Part shown: one piece after another, positions 43,401-49,447 of the stretch
How positions within the stretch are numbered: position 1 is the stretch's first letter
Layout: each line of letters opens with the position of its first letter
Origin: Parus major
Taxonomy: Eukaryota > Chordata > Aves > Passeriformes > Paridae
Reading direction: 5' to 3'
DNA length: 64,000 bases
Assembly: GCF_001522545.3 (NCBI RefSeq)
Contig: NC_031783.1
Coordinates: forward strand, 6,039,433-6,103,432
Notes under the pieces: model-generated
What the model was told of the DNA's origin: nothing
What the model saw: only the letters and a program-made list of their open reading frames with translations
Databases searched by the model: none
Program-made: the position numbers and the translations under genes

Positions 43401-45821
43401 CCAGATACTTTTTTTTTATGATGACATTTTTCAAATACTTCTTGTTTGTGGCATTAAGAAGGGAGTCACTTTAGCATTAGAACCTACCTAGAAGCATCTG
43501 GGGACCGTCCAGCATAACAAAAGAATGTGTCTTTCATTATGTTTTTCATTATTTCAGAAAACGCTACTATTAAGAAAATACATAGATATTCTGTTGGGAG
43601 AGGGAAGGAATGATTTAAGAAATGATGTGTGGATTCAGAAGTTAAATAGAACTGCAATATAAATGTGCTTTATACAACATTCTGAACAGAGTGCATCGAT
43701 TGGTAATACCATACTTACCAGAATGCCTCAGGTTTCTGAATCCTGAATTTGGGTGACTTTTCATGCTATAGTATAAGTAAGATTAAAAAACTATCTTGGC
43801 AAAGAACATTTGATATCCTTTTAAGATTTTATAGATTCAAAAAGCAGAAACTCACTGTCTGTGCATACTGAGATGTTAATGTTTAGCTTGGAATTCAGAG
43901 AAATGAGCCTTTATTTCATTGTTTTAGCAGTTCATTTTCCATGTGATTCTTGCATCATTTCTTCCATTATCAGTTGCTACATTCTCTCTAAAGCTTCTTG
44001 GCAGATTAAAAGAATCTGTAGGGTGACTTTGAATTTGTCCTTACAGTTCAAAAATAACCTCTGATGTCTTCTTTATTTAAAAGTAGACTTTTTTACCATC
44101 TATAAATCTTATTTTTATCAAAGCAAGAAGCTTTAGCCACAAATTCAGCAAAAAGTACATGTGAGTGGTTTCTGAAGTGAGAATACACCATTGTTTGGGT
44201 TATCTTGCCATAAAGGTAAAAAAAAAAAAATCAATAATTTTAGTGTTATCCACTGATACCTTACTAATACCCATTCCATTCTCTACTTGTTTTTATTTTT
44301 TTTTTCTTTTTTGCTATCTTTTTTTTTTTTGTCTTATGTTCATGCTTTGTGTTCTTTTCTAGGACTAATTGGAATCATATTGAAACGGAAATATTTTTAA
44401 GGTCACTGTGTATTAAAACCATAACTTAATTCTTAACTTCTGTATTCACTGCATTGCCTTTTAGGCTTTTCTGCAGATGCCTGTACACTTGAACACATGC
44501 TGTTTCTTACAAAAGCTTTAAAACTGGTCTGTCTTGAAGCTGGATACCTGTTATTTTAATGGTGTCTATTATTGTAGTAATGGTAATTGTATTATTATTG
44601 TCTGAAAAGGAAAAAAACTTTTGCCTCTTTTGGGCATACTTGATCATCTAAGGCTGTATCACCTCATCCCCTCCATTCGCTCTTCATCCTGAGCCAAGTG
44701 AACACCTTGCTTGACAGTTCACTAGGATTTTTAGGAGGAAAGGACAGTACAAATAGCTATTAATGTTGGAGGTTTTTTCCATAATGTGGGAAGGTGCAGT
44801 AGCATATCTGTTTTCTGTAGCATTTATGCTTATTCTCAATTTTATCAGTGTTAGATGCTCCATGCTTAGGAGGACAAAACCCCCATGTCTCACAAGGCTG
44901 TGTAAAACAGGCCTCTTCTGCAGCACCTTTCACTTGCAGTAAGGACATTATCCTCCTTCCCCTTCTGCCATAATTCTGCTTTCTGTGGTTGAGGTGTCAC
45001 TTAAATGTGAATCTGGAGGATGAATTGAGAGAATGGCTTCCAAATTTTTGTAAGAAACAGGCCACCTTTTGGGAAAGCTGGCTGGTAGAGTGGTTCTTTA
45101 GTTTTTTCTTTTATTTCTAGAGATCTTCCTGATATGGGGTTGCAGTTCATTTTAGTTCATACTAAATACTGGAGAGGTTTTCTTTCCCTCTACTTCCTCT
45201 CTCTAAGAATATATCTAATATTGCTACGTATTCTAATACTAAATGTATGTAATAGTCTGGTTCCTAATATGAACGGAATCCTGCTACCATTTTAGGTTAT
45301 TCCTTTATAATAATCTGGGTTATTTCTTGTTGCTAAAATGTGGATGTGTGAGCATAGTTCTTCACAGAACTGCATTTTCCACCTAGTTATTCTTGAACAC
45401 TAATGAATAATGGTACATTGTTAGGCTTAATGTGCATACTGACTTGAATATTGATTGTTCTTGGTGTTTTCTTTTCGCAGATGATGCTTCAGCTCCAGAG
45501 CAGCCTCTGATGGCCAGTTCCAGTCAGACAATGTTGACTGATGAAACTCTTTCAGCTGTTTCGAAGTCCAGCAAAAACACTGTAAAAACCAGTGACATAG
45601 AAACAGCCAACCTGTCTCCCAGCCTGATTCCTGCACAGCAGCCCACAATATCCTTAATCACAGATGACAACACGGACACACTGAGTGTGGAGTCGCTCAC
45701 ACTGGTGCCACCAGTTGATCCACACAGCATTCGAACATTCAGCTGTATCCCTCAGGCCTCTTTGCAGTCTGAAGTTGAAGCTGACAAGGTGAAAGAGGTA
45801 GAGGAAGAATGTTCTGACTAA
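1282..45821 (+). CDS. CLEC16A: CLEC16A, spliced, 5'-partial (18 coding exons to the stop codon)
   Basis: CLEC16A is a cytosolic, endolysosome-associated protein that works with the E3 ligase NRDP1 (RNF41) and USP8 in mitophagy and has E3-related activity itself; fly ema and worm gop-1 are homologues acting in endosome maturation and autophagy. Despite its name it has no working C-type lectin fold. Joining 1282-1405, 2321-2495, 3428-3481, 5870-5983, 10993-11221, 11443-11572, 15644-15744, 16488-16610, 17997-18106, 18583-18627, 19862-19912, 20978-21106, 24653-24773, 28569-28720, 29443-29647, 30343-30510, 35644-35790 and 45481-45821 gives one open frame of 838 residues plus a split Leu. Long stretches match the human protein as I remember it, for example MLHYIRDKTAVPYFSNLVWF and KLSDLVAEHLDHLHYLNDIL. 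The FPL domain (about residues 51-200 in human) is encoded upstream of the window; what is here is the CLEC16A/TT9 C-terminal region plus a Ser-rich disordered tail. No break is seen. Residue numbers in the exon entries count from the first complete codon in w1 (Asp, 1284-1286). Confidence 0.97.
1406..2320 (+). other. Intron w1-w2
   Basis: GT-AG intron (gtaagc to ttttcag). AT-rich; I see no repeat, gene or conserved element. Confidence 0.85.
2321..2495 (+). CDS. CLEC16A: CLEC16A exon w2
   Basis: Completes Glu41 and encodes residues 42-99 (HRNRGKLSDLVAEHLDHLHY at the start, YSLVNQDK at the end). The acceptor ctcttttcag is strong and the donor is aag|gtaagc. This is one of the best conserved parts of the family: the helical block from HLHYLNDILIINCEF to LPLYVYSL matches the remembered human protein without change. 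Confidence 0.96.
2496..3427 (+). other. Intron w2-w3
   Basis: GT-AG intron (gtaagc to tttgtag). AT-rich; nothing else supportable. Confidence 0.85.
3428..3481 (+). CDS. CLEC16A: CLEC16A exon w3 (54 bp)
   Basis: A small phase-0 exon coding residues 100-117, GGERPKISLQVSLYLLSQ. The acceptor is ttttttttgtag and the donor is caa|gtaagt. Human has Pro where this protein has Gln (SLPVSL against SLQVSL). The length is a multiple of three with matching phases, so skipping it would keep the frame. Confidence 0.95.
3482..5869 (+). other. Intron w3-w4
   Basis: GT-AG intron of about 2.4 kb. It contains the protein-like orphan segment at 4733-5049 and its AATAAA, listed separately. The rest is AT-rich and featureless. 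Confidence 0.85.
4733..5265 (+). pseudogene. Orphan coding-like segment with stop codon and AATAAA, unidentified
   Basis: Two overlapping open stretches on the + strand look like real protein. The first (4733-4876) reads RQVLERLMLAPENALLGFLS then HCYKGN. The second runs to the TAG at 5047-5049 and includes LAELAEARVIWRLFKALLKC and LIITSLLEVWNASDFNLKTC. Both are amphipathic-helix-like, as in ARM/HEAT-type proteins. They are in different frames, so an intact product would need a frameshift between about 4768 and 4876, or a splice: cttacacag (4821-4829) is a fair acceptor for an exon from 4830. An AATAAA sits at 5260-5265. There is no poly-A tail, so either an old processed retrocopy fragment or the last exon of a nested transcript is possible. 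I do not recognise the parent gene. It does not match CLEC16A. The coding nature is inferred from amino-acid pattern only. Confidence 0.4.
5870..5983 (+). CDS. CLEC16A: CLEC16A exon w4
   Basis: Phase-0 exon coding residues 118-155, starting VFLIIHYAPLVNSLAEVILN and ending QDIQKNS. The acceptor is ttcttttaatag and the donor is tca|gtaagt. The first part matches human closely. The stretch after NGDLS (VFSSKVEQ) differs from the human one, so this is a variable linker. Skipping would keep the frame. Confidence 0.96.
5984..10992 (+). other. Intron w4-w5 (5.0 kb)
   Basis: GT-AG intron (gtaagt to tttgcag). It is mostly AT-rich. A GC-richer block lies at 7360-7740 and holds several overlapping short open frames but no recognisable protein. 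No transposon was identified with confidence. Confidence 0.85.
7450..7500. repeat. 26-bp imperfect tandem duplication
   Basis: Copies at 7450-7474 and 7476-7500 share catgggaga and tttagtagcttc with a few mismatches between. It lies inside the GC-richer block of the w4-w5 intron. Confidence 0.75.
10993..11221 (+). CDS. CLEC16A: CLEC16A exon w5 (basic then acidic linker)
   Basis: Encodes residues 156-231 and one base of 232. It opens with AKSSIRCFIKPTETLERSLE, continues with a Lys-rich basic run (KQKGKKRMQKRPNYKN) and then a glutamate run (GEEEEEERGSED). The basic-acidic layout is shared with human and is probably a disordered linker; the basic run resembles a nuclear-localisation or membrane-binding patch, which is inference only. 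The acceptor is aaatttgcag and the donor is g|gtgagt. Confidence 0.96.
11222..11442 (+). other. Intron w5-w6 (221 bp)
   Basis: Shortest intron seen in this gene, from gtgagt to ggtttttttag. If it were retained, translation would run on to a stop at 11359-11361. Confidence 0.85.
11443..11572 (+). CDS. CLEC16A: CLEC16A exon w6
   Basis: Completes Glu232 and encodes residues 233-274 plus two bases of Arg275: IEMVIMERCKLSELSISAVT followed by EQNTTDEEKSAAASGS. It matches human IEMVIMERSKLSEL and EQNTTDEEKSAAA with a diverged segment between them. The donor ag|gtataaag is a poor match to the consensus beyond GT. Confidence 0.95.
11573..15643 (+). other. Intron w6-w7 (4.1 kb)
   Basis: The intron starts with the weak donor gtataa. 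It is AT-rich, with T runs near 12786-12804, and has a GC-richer stretch at about 14230-14580 carrying overlapping open frames on both strands without protein similarity I recognise. No repeat family was identified. Confidence 0.8.
15644..15744 (+). CDS. CLEC16A: CLEC16A exon w7
   Basis: Completes Arg275 and encodes residues 276-308 plus one base of Gly309. It reads PFLDMVYNALDCPEDDYYAL then FVLCLLYAMSHNK, matching human PFLDMVYHALDSPDDDYHAL and FVLCLLYAMSHNK. The acceptor tcctttctacag is strong and the donor is g|gtaagt. A hydrophobic helix (ALFVLCLLYAM) is part of the folded core and not an evident membrane segment. Confidence 0.96.
15745..16487 (+). other. Intron w7-w8
   Basis: GT-AG intron (gtaagt to ataaaag). 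Nothing else supportable. Confidence 0.85.
16488..16610 (+). CDS. CLEC16A: CLEC16A exon w8
   Basis: Completes Gly309 and encodes residues 310-349 plus one base of Asp350: LDSVKLERIQLPAQHAEERN and then SYNHVLAERLIRIMNYAAQP. Both blocks align with human KLERIQLP and YNHPLAERLIRIMNNAAQP. The acceptor is ccttcacccccataaaag and the donor is g|gtatta, which is weak after +4. Confidence 0.95.
16611..17996 (+). other. Intron w8-w9
   Basis: GT-AG intron (gtatta to tttcacag). It contains the 23-bp tandem duplication at 17718-17763. Otherwise AT-rich and featureless. Confidence 0.85.
17718..17763. repeat. 23-bp tandem duplication, one mismatch
   Basis: tatagtattaatctttgcct(tct) at 17718-17740 is followed directly by the same unit with A to G at one place (17741-17763). 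The near identity points to a recent duplication by replication slippage. Confidence 0.9.
17997..18106 (+). CDS. CLEC16A: CLEC16A exon w9
   Basis: Completes Asp350 and encodes residues 351-386. It begins GKIRLATLELGCLLLKQLVF, continues SKNGRIIKSVHLDCLE, and corresponds to human GKIRLATLELSCLLLKQQVL and the following CIMKDVHLACLE. The middle (LVFSKNGRIIKS) has changed more than its surroundings. The acceptor is ttttattttcacag and the donor is gag|gtgagt. Confidence 0.95.
18107..18582 (+). other. Intron w9-w10
   Basis: GT-AG intron (gtgagt to tttcctag). Featureless apart from a short T run. Confidence 0.85.
18583..18627 (+). CDS. CLEC16A: CLEC16A exon w10 (45 bp)
   Basis: Very short phase-0 exon coding residues 387-401, GAREESVHLLRRFYK. 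It aligns with human GAREESVHLVRHFYK. The acceptor is ctctttcctag and the donor is aag|gtaaat. Skipping it alone or together with w11 would keep the reading frame. Confidence 0.94.
18628..19861 (+). other. Intron w10-w11, about half LTR-like repeat
   Basis: GT-AG intron (gtaaat to ttggaag). The first 540 bases are AT-rich with a T run at about 18950. The rest is the LTR-like element at 19168-19830, which ends close to the exon w11 acceptor. Confidence 0.85.
19168..19830. mobile_element. LTR-like repeat of an avian endogenous retrovirus family (non-coding, diverged)
   Basis: The block begins TGTGGTGGATTGACCTTGGC and carries the further marks cagttacagtcatgggcaaa and acagactcaacttcacagaa, a T-rich/A-rich middle, then GC-rich imperfect units built on gtgggtcc...gggctgcag (near 19545, 19598 and 19676). 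I recognise this arrangement as a common interspersed repeat of bird genomes, classed with ERV LTRs. No gag, pol or env sequence is present, so it is probably a solo LTR, diverged and shortened towards its right end. The right edge and target-site duplication could not be determined. Open frames of about 150 codons on both strands within it are products of the GC-rich units and not genes. The exact family name and orientation need a repeat-library search. Confidence 0.7.
19862..19912 (+). CDS. CLEC16A: CLEC16A exon w11 (51 bp)
   Basis: Phase-0 exon coding residues 402-418, GEEIFLDMFEDEYRSMT, matching human GEDIFLDMFEDEYRSMT. The donor is aca|gtaagt. The acceptor is ttctttcctttggaag, in which the AG follows a GGA break in the pyrimidine tract. 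An LTR-like repeat fills much of the intron just upstream, and a candidate branch-point sequence tcctaaac (19813-19820) lies about 44 bases before the exon. Confidence 0.95.
19913..20977 (+). other. Intron w11-w12
   Basis: GT-AG intron (gtaagt to tttatag). AT-rich with a T run at about 20188. I see nothing else supportable. Confidence 0.85.
20978..21106 (+). CDS. CLEC16A: CLEC16A exon w12
   Basis: Phase-0 exon coding residues 419-461: MKPMNVEYLMMDASILLPPT, then GTPLTGIDFVKRLPCGDVER and TRR. Apart from Arg for Lys near the end it matches the human stretch as I recall it, making it among the most constrained parts of the protein. The acceptor is cttttatag and the donor is aga|gtgagt. Confidence 0.97.
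21107..24652 (+). other. Intron w12-w13 (3.5 kb)
   Basis: GT-AG intron (gtgagt to ttcttcag). AT-rich with T runs near 22921-22934. No repeat or gene recognised. Confidence 0.85.
24653..24773 (+). CDS. CLEC16A: CLEC16A exon w13
   Basis: Encodes residues 462-501 plus one base of Asn502. It runs AIRVFFMLRSLSLHLKGELE and then TQLPLTREGDLIKADDVLDL, matching human AIRVFFMLRSLSLQLRGEPE and TQLPLTREEDLIKTDDVLDL. The acceptor is tttaatttcttcag and the donor is a|gtaagt. Confidence 0.96.
25446..25590 (-). mobile_element. CR1 LINE 3'-end fragment, antisense
   Basis: gaggttggaaggaacttcag followed by agatcatttagtctaaccct, cctgctcaaactggagtcag and a gtgcccaggacaa motif is the reverse complement of the CR1 3' untranslated end, the signature LINE of birds. 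It is diverged by many substitutions. The 5' extent of the element is unclear because the match fades after the ccaggaca motif. Confidence 0.8.
27301..27560 (-). mobile_element. CR1 LINE 3'-end fragment, antisense, degraded
   Basis: tagattcagagaaatg (relic of the CR1 terminal octamer repeat) precedes agttggaaaggacctct. About 80 unalignable bases follow, then attccacaacatctctggat, aacctgctgcac, aaagaatttcttcc and ctgtcaccatgaagag, each matching successive parts of antisense CR1. The order fits one old 5'-truncated copy. Confidence 0.75.
28569..28720 (+). CDS. CLEC16A: CLEC16A exon w14
   Basis: Completes Asn502 and encodes residues 503-552: NSDLIACTVITKDGGQVQRF, LAVDIYQMSLVEPDIARLGW, GVVKFAGLLQ. 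This is a highly conserved segment with few changes from human. The acceptor is tttattctttcag and the donor is cag|gtaagg. Confidence 0.97.
28721..29442 (+). other. Intron w14-w15
   Basis: GT-AG intron (gtaagg to ctctttag). AT-rich with a T run near 28859-28868. Nothing else supportable. Confidence 0.85.
29443..29647 (+). CDS. CLEC16A: CLEC16A exon w15
   Basis: Encodes residues 553-620 plus one base of Ala621. It contains DMQVTGVEDDSRALNIIIHK, PASSPHSKPFPILQATFIFA and DHIRCIIAKQRLAKGRIQAR, all close to human. The exon is clearly GC-richer than the intron around it, as expected for constrained coding sequence. The segment ends with a basic helix (AKQRLAKGRIQARRTKMQR). The acceptor is cttctctttag and the donor is g|gtgaat. 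Confidence 0.97.
29648..30342 (+). other. Intron w15-w16
   Basis: GT-AG intron (gtgaat to aaacatag). The pyrimidine tract (ttgtctattcctcttccttt, 30279-30298) lies about 44 bases before the acceptor. An AG at 30309-30310 sits between them. Confidence 0.85.
30343..30510 (+). CDS. CLEC16A: CLEC16A exon w16 (168 bp, weak acceptor)
   Basis: Completes Ala621 and encodes residues 622-676 plus one base of Gly677: LLDLPVQPSTEVMGFGHSSG, AAAQHLPFRFYDQSRRGSSD, PTVQRSVFASVDKVP. It matches human in LLDLPIQP, QHLPFRFYDQ and RRGSSDPTVQRSVFASVDKVP. SRRGSSD (residues 655-661) fits the R-R-x-S consensus of basophilic kinases. The acceptor gattaaacatag has almost no pyrimidine tract; the nearest one ends about 40 bases earlier. 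The length is a multiple of three with equal phases, so skipping would remove 56 residues in frame. Confidence 0.96.
30511..35643 (+). other. Intron w16-w17 (5.1 kb)
   Basis: GT-AG intron (gtaaga to ttttgcag). AT-rich with no recognised repeat. A 141-codon open frame on the minus strand (34499-34924) shows no protein similarity I recognise and is treated as chance. Confidence 0.85.
35644..35790 (+). CDS. CLEC16A: CLEC16A exon w17 (Ser/Pro-rich tail)
   Basis: Completes Gly677 and encodes residues 678-725 plus one base of Asp726. It starts with the conserved FAVAQCINQH, then becomes low-complexity Ser/Pro/Gly/Thr sequence (PSPLSSPSPSSGSGSTG) and ends TPSAAQSPA. Human has the same composition with different exact sequence, as in its disordered tail. 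The acceptor is cttgttttgcag; the donor is g|gtattc, which is weak. The exon is also in-frame skippable (49 codons). Confidence 0.94.
38416..38523. repeat. Direct repeat, two 44-bp copies 64 bp apart
   Basis: ttttgtttattgtaaaagaa then a variable trinucleotide-scale segment and catggaaactattcctaaa occur at 38416-38459 and again at 38480-38523. Only a few bases differ. The 20 bases between copies are not repeated after the second copy. Confidence 0.9.
40167..40189. repeat. (TTA)n microsatellite
   Basis: About seven perfect TTA units following a T run in the w17-w18 intron. Likely length-polymorphic. Confidence 0.9.
41478..41570. other. Small CpG cluster in the w17-w18 intron
   Basis: Within about 100 bases there are CpG-containing motifs such as ggacgccggcgggtg, gtctgtcggaggc, agtcacggtg and actcccgcaat, in an intron that is otherwise almost CpG-free. 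It could be an intragenic regulatory element or a young insertion. It has no ATG-led coding similarity that I recognise. Confidence 0.35.
45481..45821 (+). CDS. CLEC16A: CLEC16A last coding exon w18, with stop codon
   Basis: Completes Asp726 and encodes residues 727-838, then TAA at 45819-45821. It is Ser/Thr/Glu-rich and mostly diverged from human, but two islands stay the same: SLSP-like NLSPSLIPAQQPTISLI, and TLSVESLTLVPPVDPHS (about residues 786-802). The C-terminus is acidic (KVKEVEEECSD). The acceptor is tgttttcttttcgcag. This exon continues without a visible intron into the 3' untranslated region. Confidence 0.95.
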
Positions 45822-45839
45822 AGCCACCATGTAGGCTCC

Positions 45840-45845
45840 AATAAA
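45840..45845 (+). terminator. AATAAA hexamer right after the stop codon
   Basis: A canonical polyadenylation hexamer begins 19 bases after the CLEC16A stop codon. The sequence after it (tagcgaaggaagcgcaacc) lacks a clear GT-rich downstream element for about 20 bases, then has gtgatttgttttttctctggg. Use would give a nearly UTR-less mRNA. It may be chance. Confidence 0.25.
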
Positions 45846-46293
45846 TAGCGAAGGAAGCGCAACCAAATTGTGATTTGTTTTTTCTCTGGGAGTGCAGATA
45901 CTTCTGGGGACTTGAGAGGCCTCAGGTCCACACGAAGGGACCAACTGGTGACCGAGAATGTCAGCAGCTTTTAGACCCAACATCGGATACTCAGCATATC
46001 TGAACTGGAGAAGAGAGAAAAAACCCAACCTTTTGAACCTGAAGTGGTTCTTTCCTACCAGTTAATGTCATACAAGAACATGAACATATTTCAGAGAACC
46101 TACTGTCTTTCTAATAGGAACTAATTAATTGAAAGGTCTACAGTATTATGGCAAAGTGAAGAGATTTTTGGATACCCAGCTTCATGGTACTGCATTATTG
46201 CATCTCTGAAACAAGAGACATACCTTTGACCAGAAAAAATTATATATTGTAGGACAGAGGTAAAACTTCCATTTGAGTCAGGGCATGTTTTTT

Positions 46294-46328
46294 NNNNNNN
46301 NNNNNNNNNNNNNNNNNNNNNNNNNNNN
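46294..46328. other. Assembly gap of 35 N
   Basis: Thirty-five N bases inside the 3' UTR. The left flank ends in a T run and the right flank begins with a T run followed by ggttggttttggttttt. The gap was probably caused by a homopolymer or T/G-rich tract; its true length is unknown. Confidence 0.95.
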
Positions 46329-47270
46329 TTTTTTTTGGTTGGTTTTGGTTTTTAATCCTGATCTTGTTCATCTTTTGGAGGTCTGCACAATACCAGCAGG
46401 CTTGGCCACATTCAGTATTGACTTGGTAGGACTCCAGACTTAAATATTATGTTTTCCATATGAAATATTTATTTCAAGGTTTGATTCAAAGTTAAAATAC
46501 AATGCTTGTTCAGATTAACATAAGGGATTTTTTGAGACTGCTTTAGTCTTCGCTTAGTCGCCTAGAGAGGAATGTAAGATATTTTAAAACATTGCTATAG
46601 CTTGTTTGTTCACTTCTGACAGTCAATTGCTACACATCTGAGGAATGGTGATATCCCTGCAACTGAGACAACTTCAAGAAGCAGACAGAAGCAGTTTTAC
46701 TCTAAAGAGGTTTTTCAAATTTTTCATATTCATGTAGGAAGAAGGTCACCATATCCAACTGCTAATTCCTTTGCAAGTCTGATCTCGAAAGGTATTACAT
46801 AATTTTTTCTCCCTTTCAGGGATAGTATTCCAGTTAAATGGTATTGCTGCATAAAAGTTCTGAGTTAACATTACTTCCTAGATCCTGACACCAAATTGAC
46901 AGAAAAGGAAAAGATGTTGATTAAAGTTTGGAATGTTCTCTGCTGATTTGATACATAATTAACATGAAAGGAATTTAAGATTTTTCATTAATTTCCAAGT
47001 AAGTTAATATAAATGAATAGCAGAATGAGTAGATTGTTGTTGCTGGTCTGTTCATAACACTGTTGGCAATTCCTCAAAGGAGGACTGCTGTTTACTTGGA
47101 ATTGATTTCAGTCACCACTGCAATCTATTTCCTTATTCAGTCTCTACTGGCATTGAGTTCTTACCAAATAGTTGAATTTGCAAAGTTTTTACCCACTTCC
47201 CAGCTGTTTATTGTAATTGTACCTCTTTCTGGCTGTCATAGGGAATACTTGAAGTGATTTTTCAGTGTTT

Positions 47271-47291
47271 TATATATATATATATATATAT
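47271..47291. repeat. (TA)n microsatellite in the 3' UTR
   Basis: Ten perfect TA units between gtgttt and gaaattg. Likely length-polymorphic. It can also form an A/U hairpin in the mRNA. Confidence 0.9.
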
Positions 47292-47586
47292 GAAATTGAC
47301 TAATTCACAGGTACCACTTTTCTCACTTTTTGTCTTCTTCACATAATAATTGGATCTTTTCCAACTGAGTGTATGGGATGTCTGCTACTGAACGCCAGTA
47401 ATTTTTTTCCCCCTTATTAACTTTTTCATGCAGCTTTGATTTCTAATTTTCTGTGACTTTTACTTTCTCTCAAATTGAATTAACTGATACTCTGACCATT
47501 CCAGAGTGGCACAAATTCTAAATGAACTCCAAGTTAGGTGTCCTCAGCACTGCAGTAGATTTTGTGTGAAAATCTGGTATTACTGA

Positions 47587-47592
47587 AATAAA
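47587..47592 (+). terminator. Candidate internal polyadenylation signal
   Basis: AATAAA followed within 10 bases by a strong T-rich downstream element (ctatttttttggtctttttc). This is the best-looking hexamer-plus-downstream-element pair in the region and could end a shorter CLEC16A 3' UTR of about 1.8 kb. Confidence 0.45.
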
Positions 47593-47918
47593 AGCCTATT
47601 TTTTTGGTCTTTTTCTCTCATGCTTAAGATGGATTTGCACTAATGCAGTCACTGTTGCAGCTAATGTGCATGTAGCTGAACAAGCCTAGATATCAGTAGC
47701 AATCTGGGCACAAAGACCACATGATTTTTTATTAGCTGAACTGATTGCAGTCTAGACTTTCTCTAAAATTTTGCAGCATTACACTGTAGTTTCAGTAATA
47801 TTCTGAAGACCATTATAAAAAATGGTCTCACTTAATTTGAAAGCATTTTGTTAGTTACTAACCTTAAATTCTTGACCTAGATTATACAAAATACCACTGT
47901 GCAGGCTGAGTTCCCTTA

Positions 47919-48426
47919 AATAAAACCCATTTTAGACTGGAAAACCTTGATCTTTATTTATCTCATTTCAAATTCAGTTCTAGCAAGATTAGACCCATGC
48001 ACAAGGAGTCTCTTCAATGCATTTGCATAATCTCACCCCTGAGCTGCACTGCACAAGAAATGGGGCAAAGGGAAAGAAGGGTGGCTTTGTGCTTTTCATT
48101 ACTTTTGAGTGGCTTTTAAATTTCATGATCACTTGTCTGGTGAGTGCTTCGCAGGAAATGACTGAGATAGGTACTATTATTAGGGAAATAAAAGAATAGG
48201 TCTGCTGTTCATTTGCCTGAGCCTCCTCTGGGGGAAAAACATCTTTCTGAGATCCAGTCTAAACCTGCCCTGACTCAGCTCCAGCCGTTTCCTAATTAAG
48301 CAGTAAGATGTGAGTGATTGTAATTTCCACACTTACTGCAGGTGTCTTGGGGTGATTACTTCAAGCAGTCCAGAAATTCAGAAATTGCCCTGGAATTGTG
48401 TCATTTCATGTCAGCAGTAAAATAAA
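47919..48426 (+). terminator. Three more AATAAA hexamers (47919, 48187, 48421)
   Basis: AATAAA occurs at 47919-47924, 48187-48192 and 48421-48426. The downstream context is less T/GT-rich than at 47587 or 49442. They are recorded as minor candidates for alternative 3' ends. Confidence 0.2.
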
Positions 48427-49142
48427 CTTTATGCTTGAAGACCTAGGTGAGCTATCAGACAAACAGGTCAAACTGTGTAAGGATGAAGCCACTTCCTAAG
48501 AGTAAACACTTCACTCAGGTGGTGCTGTCACTCTGGTGTAATCTGTCCCTTCACTGCAGGAGACAGGGGGCTCCAGAATAGCCTCAGGACCAGTGGCACA
48601 GACCACCAGGGAACAGTAGTCAGAAACGCCCCCCCAAGCTAAACATTCTCTTCTTGTCTCCACTTACCACCTAAAGTTAAACTTACTTGTAAAAGAGCAT
48701 TGCCCAGGCAAGCAGCTGCTGTCTGGGAGAATAAATGGTTTTAGTCCTGTAGTTGAACCAAAGATCTGCAGAGACATTAGCTGGTGGCAGAGAGATCAAG
48801 GCCTTTTGCCTCCAAGGTAGTTAATCTCCTCCTTTCTGACAGCCTAATGTAGCCATCTAAATACATGTTGAAAGTTTTCTACTGAACTGCTACTGTCCTT
48901 CTTGAAAGAGTTTTTTGGTGTGTTCCTGCTTCACCACCACTGCCCCTACCCTAGGATGTCACTCACCTGGGCACTGTTCTTCTATTATCTCGCAATCTTT
49001 GGAGAAATTCTTCCTGTGCTTGCCTGCTGTATTTCTCTTGACCTTTCCCAACATTTGCAGCATGAATTAGAAAAATAGAATAATTCTTCCCATCTCCTAT
49101 TGGATTCTGAAAAGCAGAGGGTGATCCAAGCAGGGCTTGCTA

Positions 49143-49187
49143 GGGTGGGATGTTTTTAGGGGTTGGGAGGGGAGTAGTGTTCGGGGG
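49143..49187 (+). other. G-run cluster, candidate G-quadruplex
   Basis: Six runs of three or more G occur in 45 bases: 49143-49145, 49147-49149, 49159-49162, 49165-49167, 49169-49172 and 49183-49187. The last four are separated by loops of 2, 1 and 10 bases. This is exceptional in AT-rich surroundings. On the + strand it would lie near the end of the CLEC16A 3' UTR, so an RNA quadruplex is possible. Confidence 0.45.
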
Positions 49188-49441
49188 TTTTTCTGCTGCT
49201 CGGGACCTGAGCAACAACAAAGACATAGGAGATGCAGTTCTTGACGGAGTCTCAAAAGAGGGTTCTTTCATATGGAAACATATTTTTATATTACATTTGT
49301 ACAGAATTTTCCCTATTTTGATCTCCCAACATTTTTAGATTTGCACGTTGCTCAGATTTTATTTCTTTTGCAAGGTGTTATAAAATACATATTTTGTGTT
49401 TGTTAATGTATTATAAATGTAAAGCTAAATTTTGGTTGTCT

Positions 49442-49447
49442 AATAAA
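49442..49447 (+). terminator. Probable distal polyadenylation signal of CLEC16A
   Basis: AATAAA within an AT-rich stretch (gttgtctaataaatgtgcac), followed by the GT-rich sequence gtggtagctggttgttttg. The upstream ~180 bases are T-rich and look like a typical vertebrate 3' UTR end. The resulting 3' UTR of about 3.6 kb is reasonable for this gene. Confidence 0.5.

Larger units (their letters stand above)
35791..45480 (+). other. Intron w17-w18 (9.7 kb), largest in the window
   Basis: GT-AG intron (gtattc to tttcgcag). It contains the 44-bp duplication at 38416, a CA tract near 39291, the TTA repeat at 40167, a small CpG cluster at about 41478-41570 and T-rich tracts near 44290-44335. No coding exon or repeat family was identified. 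Confidence 0.85.
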
